Shown here: one piece after another, positions 34,786 through 46,500 of the stretch
Numbering within the stretch: the first letter of the stretch is position 1
Layout of the letters: each line of letters starts with the position of its first letter
From: UBA1715 sp045600045
GTDB taxonomy: Bacteria; Bacteroidota; Bacteroidia; Bacteroidales; UBA1715
Assembly: GCA_045600045.1 (NCBI GenBank)
Contig: JAZRXD010000051.1
Location: forward strand, 1-64,000
DNA length: 64,000 nt
Direction: 5' to 3'
Made by a program: the position numbers and the translations under genes
The notes under the pieces: generated by a model
What the model saw: only the letters and a program-made list of their open reading frames with translations
Database searches by the model: none
Told to the model about the DNA's origin: nothing

Positions 34786-37700
34786 ATGAGAAAATTCTAT
34801 TTGTTTGTGGTCGCTGCATTGTTTGCAGCTGTTTCCTTTGCTCAAGGAACATTGGAGTTAAAAAAAGCAACATGGGGTAGTGGAGCGAGTATGCAGATTT
34901 ATTATGAGGGTAGAATTCTTATGAATGAAATGTTCCCAGAGTTCACACCGGTAAAAAATCAGGCTTATACTGTACAAATTAAAGGTTTTAAAGCTGATCA
35001 GTATGTTGGTGAGTTCCAATTCTCTTTTGTGGATAAAAGTAAAGCTGCAAATTATTGGTTGGATATGTCAAGTGGGCTTATGATTGCGGAAGGTCTTGAG
35101 GCAAGTCAGTTATGCAATATTGGCGGCACGAATTTAATTAAAGAAGTAATTGAGTATCCAAGTGGAGATAGTGAATCGGGAGAGTATTATTTGGTTTTCT
35201 GCGTATATAATGCTTTCGAAGATGTTGAAGTGCTAAATCTTTCGTATGACGAGATTACAGTTGAACCTTATTTCGGATTGTATGTTGAAGAACATCCACT
35301 TGTAGGTTTTGATCTAAAAGTTGGAGGCACGGCTAGTGTTGGTTATTATTTAAAGTATAGTAATGTGACTAAACAATCAATCACATGGTCTTCTTCAGAT
35401 GAGGGAATAGCAACGGTAAGCACGGGTGGCGTTGCTACAGGTATTGCACCTGGAACTGTGAAAATCACAGGTACAGCTGTTTGTACGGTAAATAGTGCTT
35501 GCACATATAACGGCGAAAATTATACCGCTGGACAAGAAGTAACACTTTCAATTGAAAAGGAACTTGTTGTAAGAGAAGCTCCAGATATGATTTTTACTTG
35601 GAACGAGAATGGAAAAGATATAGAAGATCTTGGTTTCGAGTCAATGAGTGATTGCTGGCAAATTGTGAAAGATGGTCTTACTTCCAATTCCGCTTCTGTT
35701 GGTGATATTTTTAGTGTTGAATTCGAAGGAATGGCAACAGCTTCAGGGTCTATTGAATTTGCATTGGTTGATTCCGAAGGAAAACTTTTGTCGGATTATG
35801 TTTCCGGAGGTTCTGTTGTGAAAGGCGAAAAATTTGAGCTTTCCGCTGATATGTTTGTTTCTACAGCTTCGGGCGCGAATCCTTCTTTAGCTATTTCATT
35901 TATTCCTTCAAAAGGTAGTGCATACGGAAAGAGAAATAATATAGAGGCGAATGTTGAAAAACTATCAATAGATTACACAGCTTGTTCTGATTATAAACCT
36001 GCACTTTCTGTGACAACTACGGAATATAATTATACTATTGGTGACGAAGCTTCACAATTGAGTGCAACAGCTTCTGCAGGTTGTACGTTGAATTGGTATA
36101 ATTCGGAAAGCGTTGCGTTTGCATCTGTTCCAACTCCTTCAACAGAAGAAACAGGAACAATTACATATTATGTGTCGCAATCAACTGCATGTTGGGAGTC
36201 GGAAAAGGTTGCAATTATAGTAACTGTTGCTCCAGAATATGTTGCTCCAGTTCCAGAGGTTGAAGAAACAGAAATTTCTTATTGCCTTGGAGTTTTTTCT
36301 GCTCAATTAAGTGCAACTGCGGAAGAAGGTGCTGTTTTGAATTGGTACAATTCAGATGATGAAGCTTTAGAAATGGCTCCAATTCCATCGGCAGATATTG
36401 TTGGAACACAGATTTACAAAGTGTCACAAACAAAGAATGGTTCTGAAAGTGAAAAAGTAACAATTACAGTTACTGTTTATGAAAATCCTGTTGTGATATT
36501 CGCTCCAGAAGAAACAAGTTTCGTTGAAGGTTCACAAGTGTTGCTTTCTGCTACGTCTTCTTCGGAAGGAACGTATTCTTGGAAATCGGGTGCTGAGCCA
36601 ATCTCAGGAGCAGAAACTTCTTCATTCAATTTAACGTTCCAAAATGCTGGCGAATATGAAATAGAAGTAACATTGACTTCGTTAATGGGATGTTCAGGTT
36701 CTGCTTCGGCAACATTTGTAATTAGCGAACCTGACGAAAGCATCGTTTGCTCGCAAAATGAATATGAAATGTATGTTGGCGAACACGTTGTTGTTGACGC
36801 AACAATCAAGTCGGAAACAATTTCAACATTCCACTTGGAAACTTCTGCCGAAGATTCAGCTAAAGTAGAATTGATTGACAAGACAATTACTGCTCTTGCT
36901 GCTGGCGAAGTAACAGTTTATGCTGTTGGTGGCGCTAACGAAAAAAGTGGTTCAGAACTTCGCGATAAAATAACTATCACAATCAAGGAATTTATTCCAG
37001 GTGTTGAGATTTCAATGCCAAAACAGGTTACTGTGAAAGTTGGTGGCGATACAACATTGATTGCTTCTGTGATTCCATCTATCGCTACATACAACGAAGT
37101 TTCATTCATCGAAAAAGATGACGAAATTGTAACAGTAACTGCCGATGGTAAAATTATAGGTAAAGCTGCTGGAACTTCGCTTGTAACTGCATATACCAAA
37201 GAAGGTTTGCAAGCTCAAACATTAGTTTACGTTACTTCGAATGATGAAGATGTTGTTAAAATTCGTTTGAACAACGGCGATGATATGATTTACATGAAAG
37301 TTGGCGAACAGAAAACTATTCCTTGTCAAATTTCGCCGGTAACAATTAAAGCTAATGATTTGAAATGGTCGAGCGATGATAATGGTGCTATTTTAAATAT
37401 TTCTGGAAATGGTGTTGTTACTGCATTACAAGAAGGTGAAGTAATGATGAGAGTTTCTTATGGCGCAATAACTACAGCAACAATCAATGTTGTTGTTACA
37501 AAATCGTATGCTCCTGTAATTTCTTACATCCCTTCTATTACAATGCAACAACCTGGTGCTCATGCAACAATTGATTTGGCAAAATACGTTTCGGATGATG
37601 AAACTGCATTCGAAAATTTGGATATTACATTCTCTGAAAACGAAAATGTTGCTGTCGAACTTTTCGAAACAAATGCAAAATTATCGTTAAAGAATACCGA

Positions 37701-40257
37701 ATTTGCAGGTTTTACAAACATTACAATTGCAGCAAAAGATGAAGACGGTACAACTACTGAAAGAACATTTGCAATTGAGGTTTTGGCAAAAGAAAATGCT
37801 GCTCCGGTAATTCTTACCGATACGATTTATATTCCATTCGGAAAATATACGAATGTTGTGATTGCCGATATGGCTTCCGATGATTTCACAGCTTCTTCTA
37901 ATTTGATCTTCAACATTGTTGAAGAAGTCGAAAACATCCTTGTAAAACAATTGGCTACTTCTTTAAGAATTTCTGCAATGGATGAAATTGAAGAAGGTTT
38001 CTTCGATATATTGATTGTTTCATTCAAGGATGCTGATGGCCTTACTTCAGAAAAATCAATCGTTATTTGCGGTTTGCCAGAAGAAACAAACAATGCTCCT
38101 GTAATTTCGGCTATCCCACAACAAAACGAAACTGATGCCGCTAAATTCGCTGATATAGATATGGCTCAATACGTATCAGATGACTATACTTCTCCTTCTG
38201 CTATTGTTTGGTCTGCTTCGGCTTCGGAAAATGTAAGCGTTAAATTCTCAGGTCAATATGCCGAAATTTCAAATTTGAACGAACATTGGCGTGGTGCTGA
38301 AGTAGTTACTTTCACTGCAACTGACCAAGGTGGTAAATCATCTTCTATCGACGTAACATTCTATCGAGAAGTTACTCCATCGGACGTTGAAAAAGAATTT
38401 GGCTGGTACGGAAAACCAACTATCAACATTATAACTTCGCGTTACAATGGAACTCCAAGCGAAACATTCACATTGATTGGTACATACTACGGTGCTGAAT
38501 GTGACGGCGAATGGCAAATCGATGGTGTTATATTGGATGATTCAAAGGCATTGCAACAAACTGTTAAATTCGACGAAGTTGGTTCTTATAATGCTAAATT
38601 CATTGTAAACTATGAAGTTGAATCAGAAATTAAGAGTACAGATGTTTCTGCAACATTGAATGTTTATGGTGTTACAAACCGTAATCCTCAAATTTGTAAA
38701 GGCAACTCAATCAGTTTGGAAGCTAATTCAGGTGTGGATTCATATAGTTGGAGCACTGGCTCAAGTGAAAGTGCAATTACTATAAATCCTGATGTAACTA
38801 CGGAATATGTATTGACAATGACAAAAGGTCTTACAATAATGAAAGATACAGTTTCGGTACGTGTTTCTGTTCCTGTTGAATTGCCTGAAGATTCTGTAAT
38901 GTGTGCTTCTTCTACTTATGAATTGTCTGCAATTGGAGAAGATTTCGTGTCATACGCATGGTCGAATGGCGAATCTACCCAATCAATTGAAATTTCTGCC
39001 GAAGTTGCTGATTACACAGTTACAACAATTGATGATATGGGTTGTGAAAGTTCGGCTACATTTGCAGTGACAAAAGTGAACGAATTGCCGGTAATTGAGT
39101 TGGGTGACGATCAAACTCTTTGCGACAAAGAAATCGCAACATTTGATGCAGGTGCTGGTTTCAGCTATGCTTGGACTATCCAAAAAGAATCAGGCATGAT
39201 TGAAAGCGATGCACAATCAATTCAATTGGATTCTTCGGCTTACGTAACAGTTAAGATTACCGATGATAATATGTGTGAAAGCACTGATGTTGTGAATGTC
39301 ACATTTACATATCCTTATCCAGAGGAAATCGGAATCGTTACATTCAGTAATTCAAGCAAAAACATTATAGTTGCTTGGGAACGTACAGTTGATGTAAATA
39401 CTGACTTCTATCAAGTTGAACGTCAACTTACAAATTACGAATGGGAAACTGTTGGTGAACCAGTTGCATTTGTAAACGATGCAATTGTTGTTGATGATGC
39501 AGCAAATTACGAAAATCGTTCATACAACTATCGTTTGGTAACAACCGATGGTTGCGGAAACAAAGCTTATAGCGGTATTTATTCATCGGCATTCGTTATT
39601 ATGCCTGAGGTAGAAAAAGGTGGTCAACGTAAGGTGGAATGTTATCCATATCGTTTCCCTGGAATGGAATCGGGTGCTACAGTGTACTTGTATCGCGTGA
39701 AAGGTGATATTGATGAATCAGAAACTGCTATTACAAACGAAGAATTTGAAGCTCAATACGAAGAAATTGCTTCATTCGTGGTAGAAGGTACTTCTTATAC
39801 ATGGATTGATGAAGAAGGCGTTTGCCAACCAGGTGATAAACTTCGTGTTGCATTTGATCTTGGCAAATCAATTTCGGAAAAAGCTTTGAAGACAGTTGAC
39901 GGCGAGTATGTAACAGTTGATTCAAAATCAGAATCAGGACCATTCGCAATTGCTATCAGTAATATTGCTGAAGTAGAAAACGAAGATCCTCAAGCTGTTG
40001 AATCATTGTTCTCTGCTGATGTGGTTGTTTATCCAACTGTTGTAAAAGATGTAATTAATATTGCACTTGCAGGAAACGAAACTGAAAATTATCAAATTAT
40101 GATAGTTGACGCAAATGGCTCTATTGTTGCTGAATCTGTAACAGGTAGCGTAGAAAAGGTATTAGTTCAAATTCCTGCCGCAAGTTTTGCTCAAGGTGTT
40201 TACACAGTAAAAGTTGTTGCAAACGGAATAGTGAAATCTGCTAAAGTTGTAAAATAA
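34786..40257 (+). CDS. Giant secreted Ig-like repeat protein with T9SS tail (paralogue 1)
   Basis: A 1823-residue protein. I start at the ATG at 34786 (MRKFYLFVVAALFAAVSFAQ), a clean signal peptide; a GTG 24 bp upstream would lengthen it needlessly. Domains: an N-terminal beta-sandwich (about 20-160), a Big_2-like Ig domain (169-255, ATGIAPGTVKITGTA), a second sandwich (265-397), two 'YxxG...LNWYNS' Ig modules (404-484, 489-565), a PKD-like domain (567-649), then a C-terminal block (about 741-1823) of Big_2, cadherin-like and FN3-like domains ending in a T9SS sorting domain. That block is shared with the next two genes. No catalytic motif is seen; an adhesin or surface-fibre role is inference. 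Confidence 0.85.
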   Translation: MRKFYLFVVAALFAAVSFAQGTLELKKATWGSGASMQIYYEGRILMNEMFPEFTPVKNQAYTVQIKGFKADQYVGEFQFSFVDKSKAANYWLDMSSGLMIAEGLEASQLCNIGGTNLIKEVIEYPSGDSESGEYYLVFCVYNAFEDVEVLNLSYDEITVEPYFGLYVEEHPLVGFDLKVGGTASVGYYLKYSNVTKQSITWSSSDEGIATVSTGGVATGIAPGTVKITGTAVCTVNSACTYNGENYTAGQEVTLSIEKELVVREAPDMIFTWNENGKDIEDLGFESMSDCWQIVKDGLTSNSASVGDIFSVEFEGMATASGSIEFALVDSEGKLLSDYVSGGSVVKGEKFELSADMFVSTASGANPSLAISFIPSKGSAYGKRNNIEANVEKLSIDYTACSDYKPALSVTTTEYNYTIGDEASQLSATASAGCTLNWYNSESVAFASVPTPSTEETGTITYYVSQSTACWESEKVAIIVTVAPEYVAPVPEVEETEISYCLGVFSAQLSATAEEGAVLNWYNSDDEALEMAPIPSADIVGTQIYKVSQTKNGSESEKVTITVTVYENPVVIFAPEETSFVEGSQVLLSATSSSEGTYSWKSGAEPISGAETSSFNLTFQNAGEYEIEVTLTSLMGCSGSASATFVISEPDESIVCSQNEYEMYVGEHVVVDATIKSETISTFHLETSAEDSAKVELIDKTITALAAGEVTVYAVGGANEKSGSELRDKITITIKEFIPGVEISMPKQVTVKVGGDTTLIASVIPSIATYNEVSFIEKDDEIVTVTADGKIIGKAAGTSLVTAYTKEGLQAQTLVYVTSNDEDVVKIRLNNGDDMIYMKVGEQKTIPCQISPVTIKANDLKWSSDDNGAILNISGNGVVTALQEGEVMMRVSYGAITTATINVVVTKSYAPVISYIPSITMQQPGAHATIDLAKYVSDDETAFENLDITFSENENVAVELFETNAKLSLKNTEFAGFTNITIAAKDEDGTTTERTFAIEVLAKENAAPVILTDTIYIPFGKYTNVVIADMASDDFTASSNLIFNIVEEVENILVKQLATSLRISAMDEIEEGFFDILIVSFKDADGLTSEKSIVICGLPEETNNAPVISAIPQQNETDAAKFADIDMAQYVSDDYTSPSAIVWSASASENVSVKFSGQYAEISNLNEHWRGAEVVTFTATDQGGKSSSIDVTFYREVTPSDVEKEFGWYGKPTINIITSRYNGTPSETFTLIGTYYGAECDGEWQIDGVILDDSKALQQTVKFDEVGSYNAKFIVNYEVESEIKSTDVSATLNVYGVTNRNPQICKGNSISLEANSGVDSYSWSTGSSESAITINPDVTTEYVLTMTKGLTIMKDTVSVRVSVPVELPEDSVMCASSTYELSAIGEDFVSYAWSNGESTQSIEISAEVADYTVTTIDDMGCESSATFAVTKVNELPVIELGDDQTLCDKEIATFDAGAGFSYAWTIQKESGMIESDAQSIQLDSSAYVTVKITDDNMCESTDVVNVTFTYPYPEEIGIVTFSNSSKNIIVAWERTVDVNTDFYQVERQLTNYEWETVGEPVAFVNDAIVVDDAANYENRSYNYRLVTTDGCGNKAYSGIYSSAFVIMPEVEKGGQRKVECYPYRFPGMESGATVYLYRVKGDIDESETAITNEEFEAQYEEIASFVVEGTSYTWIDEEGVCQPGDKLRVAFDLGKSISEKALKTVDGEYVTVDSKSESGPFAIAISNIAEVENEDPQAVESLFSADVVVYPTVVKDVINIALAGNETENYQIMIVDANGSIVAESVTGSVEKVLVQIPAASFAQGVYTVKVVANGIVKSAKVVK

Positions 40258-40278
40258 GTATTGTTTTATTCTAAATTG

Positions 40279-40317
40279 AAAAATGGGACTGTTCACAAGA
40301 ACAGTCCCATTTTTTTT
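40279..40317 (+). terminator. Intrinsic terminator after giant gene 1
   Basis: ATGGGACTGTTC and GAACAGTCCCAT form a perfect 12-bp stem around ACAA, flanked by A and T runs. It lies 22 bp after the stop. Confidence 0.92.
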
Positions 40318-40441
40318 GATTTTATAATTTTACATTGAGCTTTATATGCTAATTCTATATTTTTTCTAATTATTTGATAATTAATCGTTTATCTTGTTAA
40401 TAACTTTTTTTACAATAGAGTAATATTTGTGATGTAAACAT

Positions 40442-40504
40442 AAAAAGCTATCGGCTTTTTTGTTTAATTTTATCTTCCTATGAGTGCAGGGTTTGCTCTG
40501 CATT
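40442..40504 (+). other. Two hairpins in the leader of giant gene 2, the first terminator-like
   Basis: AAAAAGC (40442-40448) pairs with GCTTTTT (40454-40460) around TATCG. Then AGTGCAG (40483-40489) pairs with CTGCATT (40498-40504). The first hairpin resembles a weak intrinsic terminator lying before the gene it would control. No good TAnnTTTG element was found between the 40317 terminator and here. Confidence 0.35.
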
Positions 40505-40541
40505 ATAAGTGGATTTGAGTGTTAATTAACTATAAAAATAT

Positions 40542-43500
40542 ATGCGAATGAAGAAATTTACTCTATTTGTTGTTTCGCTTCTTTTTGTGTTTGGTTCGTT
40601 TGCTGGAACTATTAAGTTGACAAAGCAAGAATATAACGGAAATTCGTATTATCAAGGAACATTGAAGATTAGTTTTTCGTCGGGAGTTCCTCAAATTGGT
40701 AATGTTTATCGTTTAAATTTCACAGGGGTTACAGCTGACCATTTTATTGGCGAGTTGAGATTGGACATTGCTGATGTTTCTCCATACGCAAATTATTGGA
40801 CCGAAATGAATCCGCAATATTCGATTTTGGCGCAAAATATCAATCCTTGTGCCGAGGTATTTGCTTCTTCGGTTCGTTTGGGTGTTACTCAAACGGGTAT
40901 GTATCCAAATTTGGGTTCCTATGTCGTTGTTATTCAAGCTTGGAATGCTATTGAAGGCGTTGATGAAGTAAATCTTTCGGTAAGCGGAATTTCTATGGTA
41001 AGAGAATCCGATAATCCTACCGCATGGTTCGAGGATTTCCCGTTAAGTGTGTACGATGTGCAAATTGGTGAAACGTCCGATTTGTCATCAATGATTTCTA
41101 TGCGTGGCTATAAAGATTTAGGAAAATTCAGTAGTACCGATGGTAATACATATCCAATATGGACTTCTGATGATGAAACAATCGCCAAGGTTGATGAAAA
41201 TGGTGTTGTAATTGGTGTTGGAGAAGGTACGACTACGATTCAGGTTAAAAAAGTTTTGGAAACCACAGTGGATTATATTGTTCAAAATGAAACCACTGGT
41301 TTGTACGAAGTGAAATATGCTGTAGGTACGAAACTTAAAGTTACTTTGAAACATACAGTTAATATCCGCAAGACAGCAAACATCGTTCTTCCGTGGAATG
41401 AATATGGAACCGATGTGGAAGGTATTGGTTATGTTGGTATGAGTGACTATTGGCAATATGCCGATAAAGAAGCTGTGAACGAAGCTTTGGAGTCGTATGC
41501 CACAGGTTATTCTTCAACTTGGATTCCAACCGAAGGCGATATGTTCTCATTGCACATTTCGGGAACCGCAAATAAAACTGGTACGTTGGAACTGGGACTT
41601 GTTGATGGTCGTGCGGAAGTAGATTATTGGGCAGAAATGTCTGATTTCGTAAAAGATTTGTCTGTTGTTGAAGGCGAAAAATTTGATTATACGATTGATT
41701 TGCCGATTAAAACAATTAAAAAAGGTGATGTTGATTTAATCGCACCAGATTTGGTATTTGCATTTTTGCCAAGCGAAGGTAGTGTTGCGGGAATCGACAA
41801 GGGAATAGAATTTTATTTGGAAGAACATGATTGGACATTTGTTCCTGCTTCGAATTATTCGGTTTCTTTTGAAGAAGGTTCTTCAATGATGTTGAACGTG
41901 GGCGATTCACAAACTTTAACACTTGTGCTGAATAATCTTGCCGACGATGGTGTTTGGACATCTTCAAATGATGCTGTCGCAAGTGTAGTTGACGGAATGG
42001 TTACAGGTAAAGCCGCTGGTTCTGCTGTAATTACATATCGTGTTCAAGTTTCCGATAAACTTTCGTTTGCCGCTACATGCGACGTTACGGTTAATCAGAA
42101 AGGCATTTCGCCAATGCCTATTGTTTCAACCGATACAATTATATATTGTATTGGTTCCGAGGCCGTTGCATTGACTGCCGAAGGCGAAGGTACATTGAAT
42201 TGGTACGATTCCAAAAAAGTTAAGTTAGACGGGGTACCTACACCGAATACAACAAATGCTGGATATACGACTTACTATGTTTCGCAAACAGTTGGAACCA
42301 ACGAGGAAAGTGATTTAGCCAATATCGTAGTCTCTGTTCTTGAAAAGTTGGATGCTCCAACTGTCGATGCAACAACAAAAACGGTCTGTGCAGGAACACC
42401 TGCAAGTTTTACAGCTTCGGGTTATAGTAATTATGAATGGGTGAACGCAAGTAAATCTGTCGTTTCAACAAATAATACATTACATCAAACCGAAATGTCG
42501 GTTGGCACACGCACATTTTCTGTTTATGCTATTGATAAATATGGTTGTAAGGGTGAGGCTACTACTGTAACATTGAATTTGAGTGCAGCTCCATCTATTT
42601 CGTTGTCGGGTGATTCGGAAATTGGTGTAGGCGAAGTTTATACAGTAACAGCAAATTCAGAATCAGCCATCAAATCATACGAGTGGATGATTAACAGCAT
42701 AAAAATGGAAGATGCTACTTCCGCTGATTTCTCAACTTCATTCACTTCGGCAGGAACAATAAAAATTTCTGTCGTTGCAACCGATGAAAATGGTTGTGCC
42801 TCCACAACATCAACAATGGTAGCGGTAAGTTCTGCAAACCAATCGCCAACGCCAATAGTTGCAAAAACAAGTTATACATATTGCCAAGGTACACAAAGTG
42901 AAACATTGTCGGCAACAGCTACAAGTGGAGCAACATTGAAATGGTATGATGGGTCGTTGAATTTGTTGGAAGAAGCTCCAACGCCTTCAACATTAACATA
43001 CGGCGAGTCATATTATTATGTGTCGCAAGTTGTTAGTGGTATGGGTGAAAGTAGTAAAGTTGAAATTGTTGTTAATGTTACTTCTGGTCCATTTTTGTCA
43101 TTGATTGCACCAGCTGCTATTATCCAAGGTGATTCTGTTACGTTTGACGCTACTGCCGGATTCCAGGAAGGTACATTCATCTGGAGAGTTAATGGCGAGG
43201 AAATTTTTACCGAAGCATCTTCTACCGGTAAAAGTCAATTGAAAACTAAATTTCCTGAACTTGGTGAATATATGTTGACTGTTGAACAGGCAACATCGGG
43301 TTCTTCTTGTAATGGTTTTGCTTCGCAAGTTGTAAGTGTCCGCGAACATCCAATGGCTTATTTCAAACAAAAAAGCTATATTTTGAGAGTCGGCGATACG
43401 TTGCACATCGAACCTGAATTCGTTTCGGTAACTGATAGAAGTAATGTCCGTTACAAACTTTGTAAATATAATGGTATAAACATTTCTACTCCGAATGATG

Positions 43501-46500
43501 GAACTTGTTATGTAATGGCTCCGTCGATAAGTAATGATACTCTTATTCTGAACTTTGAATATTACGATAGGGGTTTGAATACTACCGTTTCATTGTATGA
43601 TACTTGTGCTATTTCATCATATATGGATGAAACTTCTTTTGATATTCCTGAAGAAATACATCTTCCTACGGAATACTACAAAAATTTCACTGTGAAATCA
43701 ACTATTCCTTCATATATGTACGATGTGACTTGGGAAGCTTCGACGGAAGGTCTTGCAACAATTACAGGTTCGATGGATTCCTACACAATCACTTCGTTGG
43801 AAGGAGTGAAGGAAGGTGTTGTTTTCTTTACGGGGACAGTAAAAATGAGAGACTACGATCAAAGTTGTACGAAAATAATTAAGGTTTTGATTAGCGATAC
43901 TGTTGGCGTTCCTAGACCAAAGGTAGCTTCAAAATTGATAAATTATTGCGTCGGAGATCCTACCGAAACATTGAGTGCAACTACTATAGAAGGAGGAACT
44001 TTGAAATGGGCAAGACCTTGGGGTGAGGTTTTGGCGGAAGCTCCAACTCCTTCGAGTGGAGAAGCACGTGAGGATGAATATGTTGTATCGCAGATAGTTG
44101 ATGGCGAGGAAAGTCCTACGGTTACGGTTAAAGTCGTTATCAATAGTATTCCTGAAATTTATTTCTATCCGCCAACTGCAGTTTATGTAGATTCTTTGGT
44201 GTATATGGAGGTTGGTTCATATCCAGAAGGAAAATATCTTTGGTCAACGGGTGAAAAGGCTGCAAGTGTTAATCAAACATACACTACTTTGGATCCTCAG
44301 ACTATTACCGTCCAGGCAACAACAAATGCAGGTTGCGTAAATACTGCTACTCAGACTATAAAAGTAAAAGTTGCTCCGTCAACAACTGTTTCGTTCGAAA
44401 AATATGAATATACAATGAAGGTTGACGACACATTGACCATTTCTCCGATTTTTGCCGATGAAACCATTTCGCAAACGAATCTTGAACCTTGGTCATCCGA
44501 ATCGGAAATAGTTTCTTTCGATCAGGAAAATAATAAAATTGGAGGCTTGGCACCTGGCACAGCCGATGTGGTTTATACTGTTTCGTTCAACGATTCTGAA
44601 ACCGGAGCTTACGGAGATTTCGAAAAATATTTGACTATTGTGGTTAAACCAACTGTTTCGGAGCAACCAACAGTTTCAAAAACTTCTTATTCTTATTGTG
44701 TTGGAGCCGAATCGGAAGCGTTGTCGGCTACAGCTTCGGAAAACGGAATATTGAATTGGTATGATTCCGAAAATACAAAATTGGAATCAGCTCCAACTCC
44801 AAGTACCGAAGTTGCGGGAACTCAAACATATTTTGTTTCGCAGATTGTTGATGAATTAAAAGAAAGTGAAAAAGTTGAAATTACTGTTACGGTAAATCCG
44901 AATCCGGAATTGACGGTAAATTATCCTTCAACAATTTATGTTGATTCTACAGTTACGCTGATTGCAACCACTAATGTTGATTGTGCTTTTTCATGGACTA
45001 CCGGAACATCAGAACTTGAAAAGAATACTTCAAGTACTTCTGACGTTTCGTATTCTTCCACAGGCTCAAAATCTATTACGGTTCAAGCCTCAGATGAGGA
45101 ATGTCTTACAACAAAAGATTTTTCAATCAATGTGAAAAATGCACCATCAACAACACTTTCGTTTGTCGAGGAAAATTACTCGATGTATGTGGGCGATGCA
45201 ATGACGGTTTCTCCTATATTCAGTGATGCAACTATTTCTCAAACAAACGAAACTCCTTGGTCTGGCAATTTCTCTTTCGTTACTGTCGATCAAACAACAA
45301 ATGAATTCATAGGCGTTGCCGAAGGAACGGAGAATGTAACATATACATTTGATTATCTTGATTCAGAAACTGGCGTAACGGGAACTGTTACTAAAATATT
45401 GTCGTTCGAAATCATTATGCCGTTGCCAAATGTTTCGGAAAATCCAACAGTTTCAAAAAAATCGTTTATCTATTGTGTTGGAAACGAAGCTGAAACATTG
45501 TCGGCCACAGCTTCTGAAAACGGAACGTTGAATTGGTACGATTCTGAAAATACAAGATTGGAATCGGCTCCAACTCCAAGTACCGAAGTTGCTGGAATTC
45601 AATCATATTTCGTTTCTCAAACAATTGCGGGTAAGGAAGAAAGTGAAAAAGTTGAGATTTCAATCTCGGTTTATGCAAATCCAGTTATCACAGTTGATAA
45701 TCCTTCTGTAGCGTATATTGATTCTACAATAGCTTTGAGTGCTTCGACTAACGAAGCTTGTAAGTTTACTTGGTCGGTTGGCAAATCAAGTGATGAACTA
45801 GTTTCTTCAAGTACTCAGACAATTTCGTATGCGACTGCAGGTATAAAAAATATTGACGTTGCTGCTGTAAGCGAATATTGTATTTCTACTCAAGAAATTT
45901 CAATTAAAGTTAAATCCGCTCCATCAACAACTATCTCGTTCATAAAGGAAAACTACTCAATGTATGTGGACGATATTGTGACGGTTAGTCCGACATTTAG
46001 CGACGAAACGATTTCTCAAACAAACGAAACTCCTTGGTCTGGTGAATTCGCATACGTTTCGGTTAATCAGTCAACAAATGTATTTACTGGTGTTGCCGAA
46101 GGAACAGAGGATATTACGTACAGATTTGATTATGTTGATTCAGAAACTGGTGCAACCGGAACTATTACCAAAACATTGACATTCGAAGTTGCTTTGCCTG
46201 AACCAAATATTTCGGAAAAACCAACTGTTGAGCAAACGCGTTACGAATTTTGTTTGAACGGCGAATCGGTTGTTTTATCGGCTGTCGCTTCCGAAAACGG
46301 AACTTTATATTGGTACGATGCTCTTGGTGAATTATTGGAATCGGCTCCAGTTCCAAATACCGAAACTGTTGGCGAAACAACATATTATGTTTCTCAAATT
46401 GTTGAAGGTTATGTTGAAAGTGGTCGTGTCGAAATTACAGCCGTAGTAAAAGCAAATCCTGAAGTTGTTTTGGATTATCCTGCTGTAGTATATGTTGATT

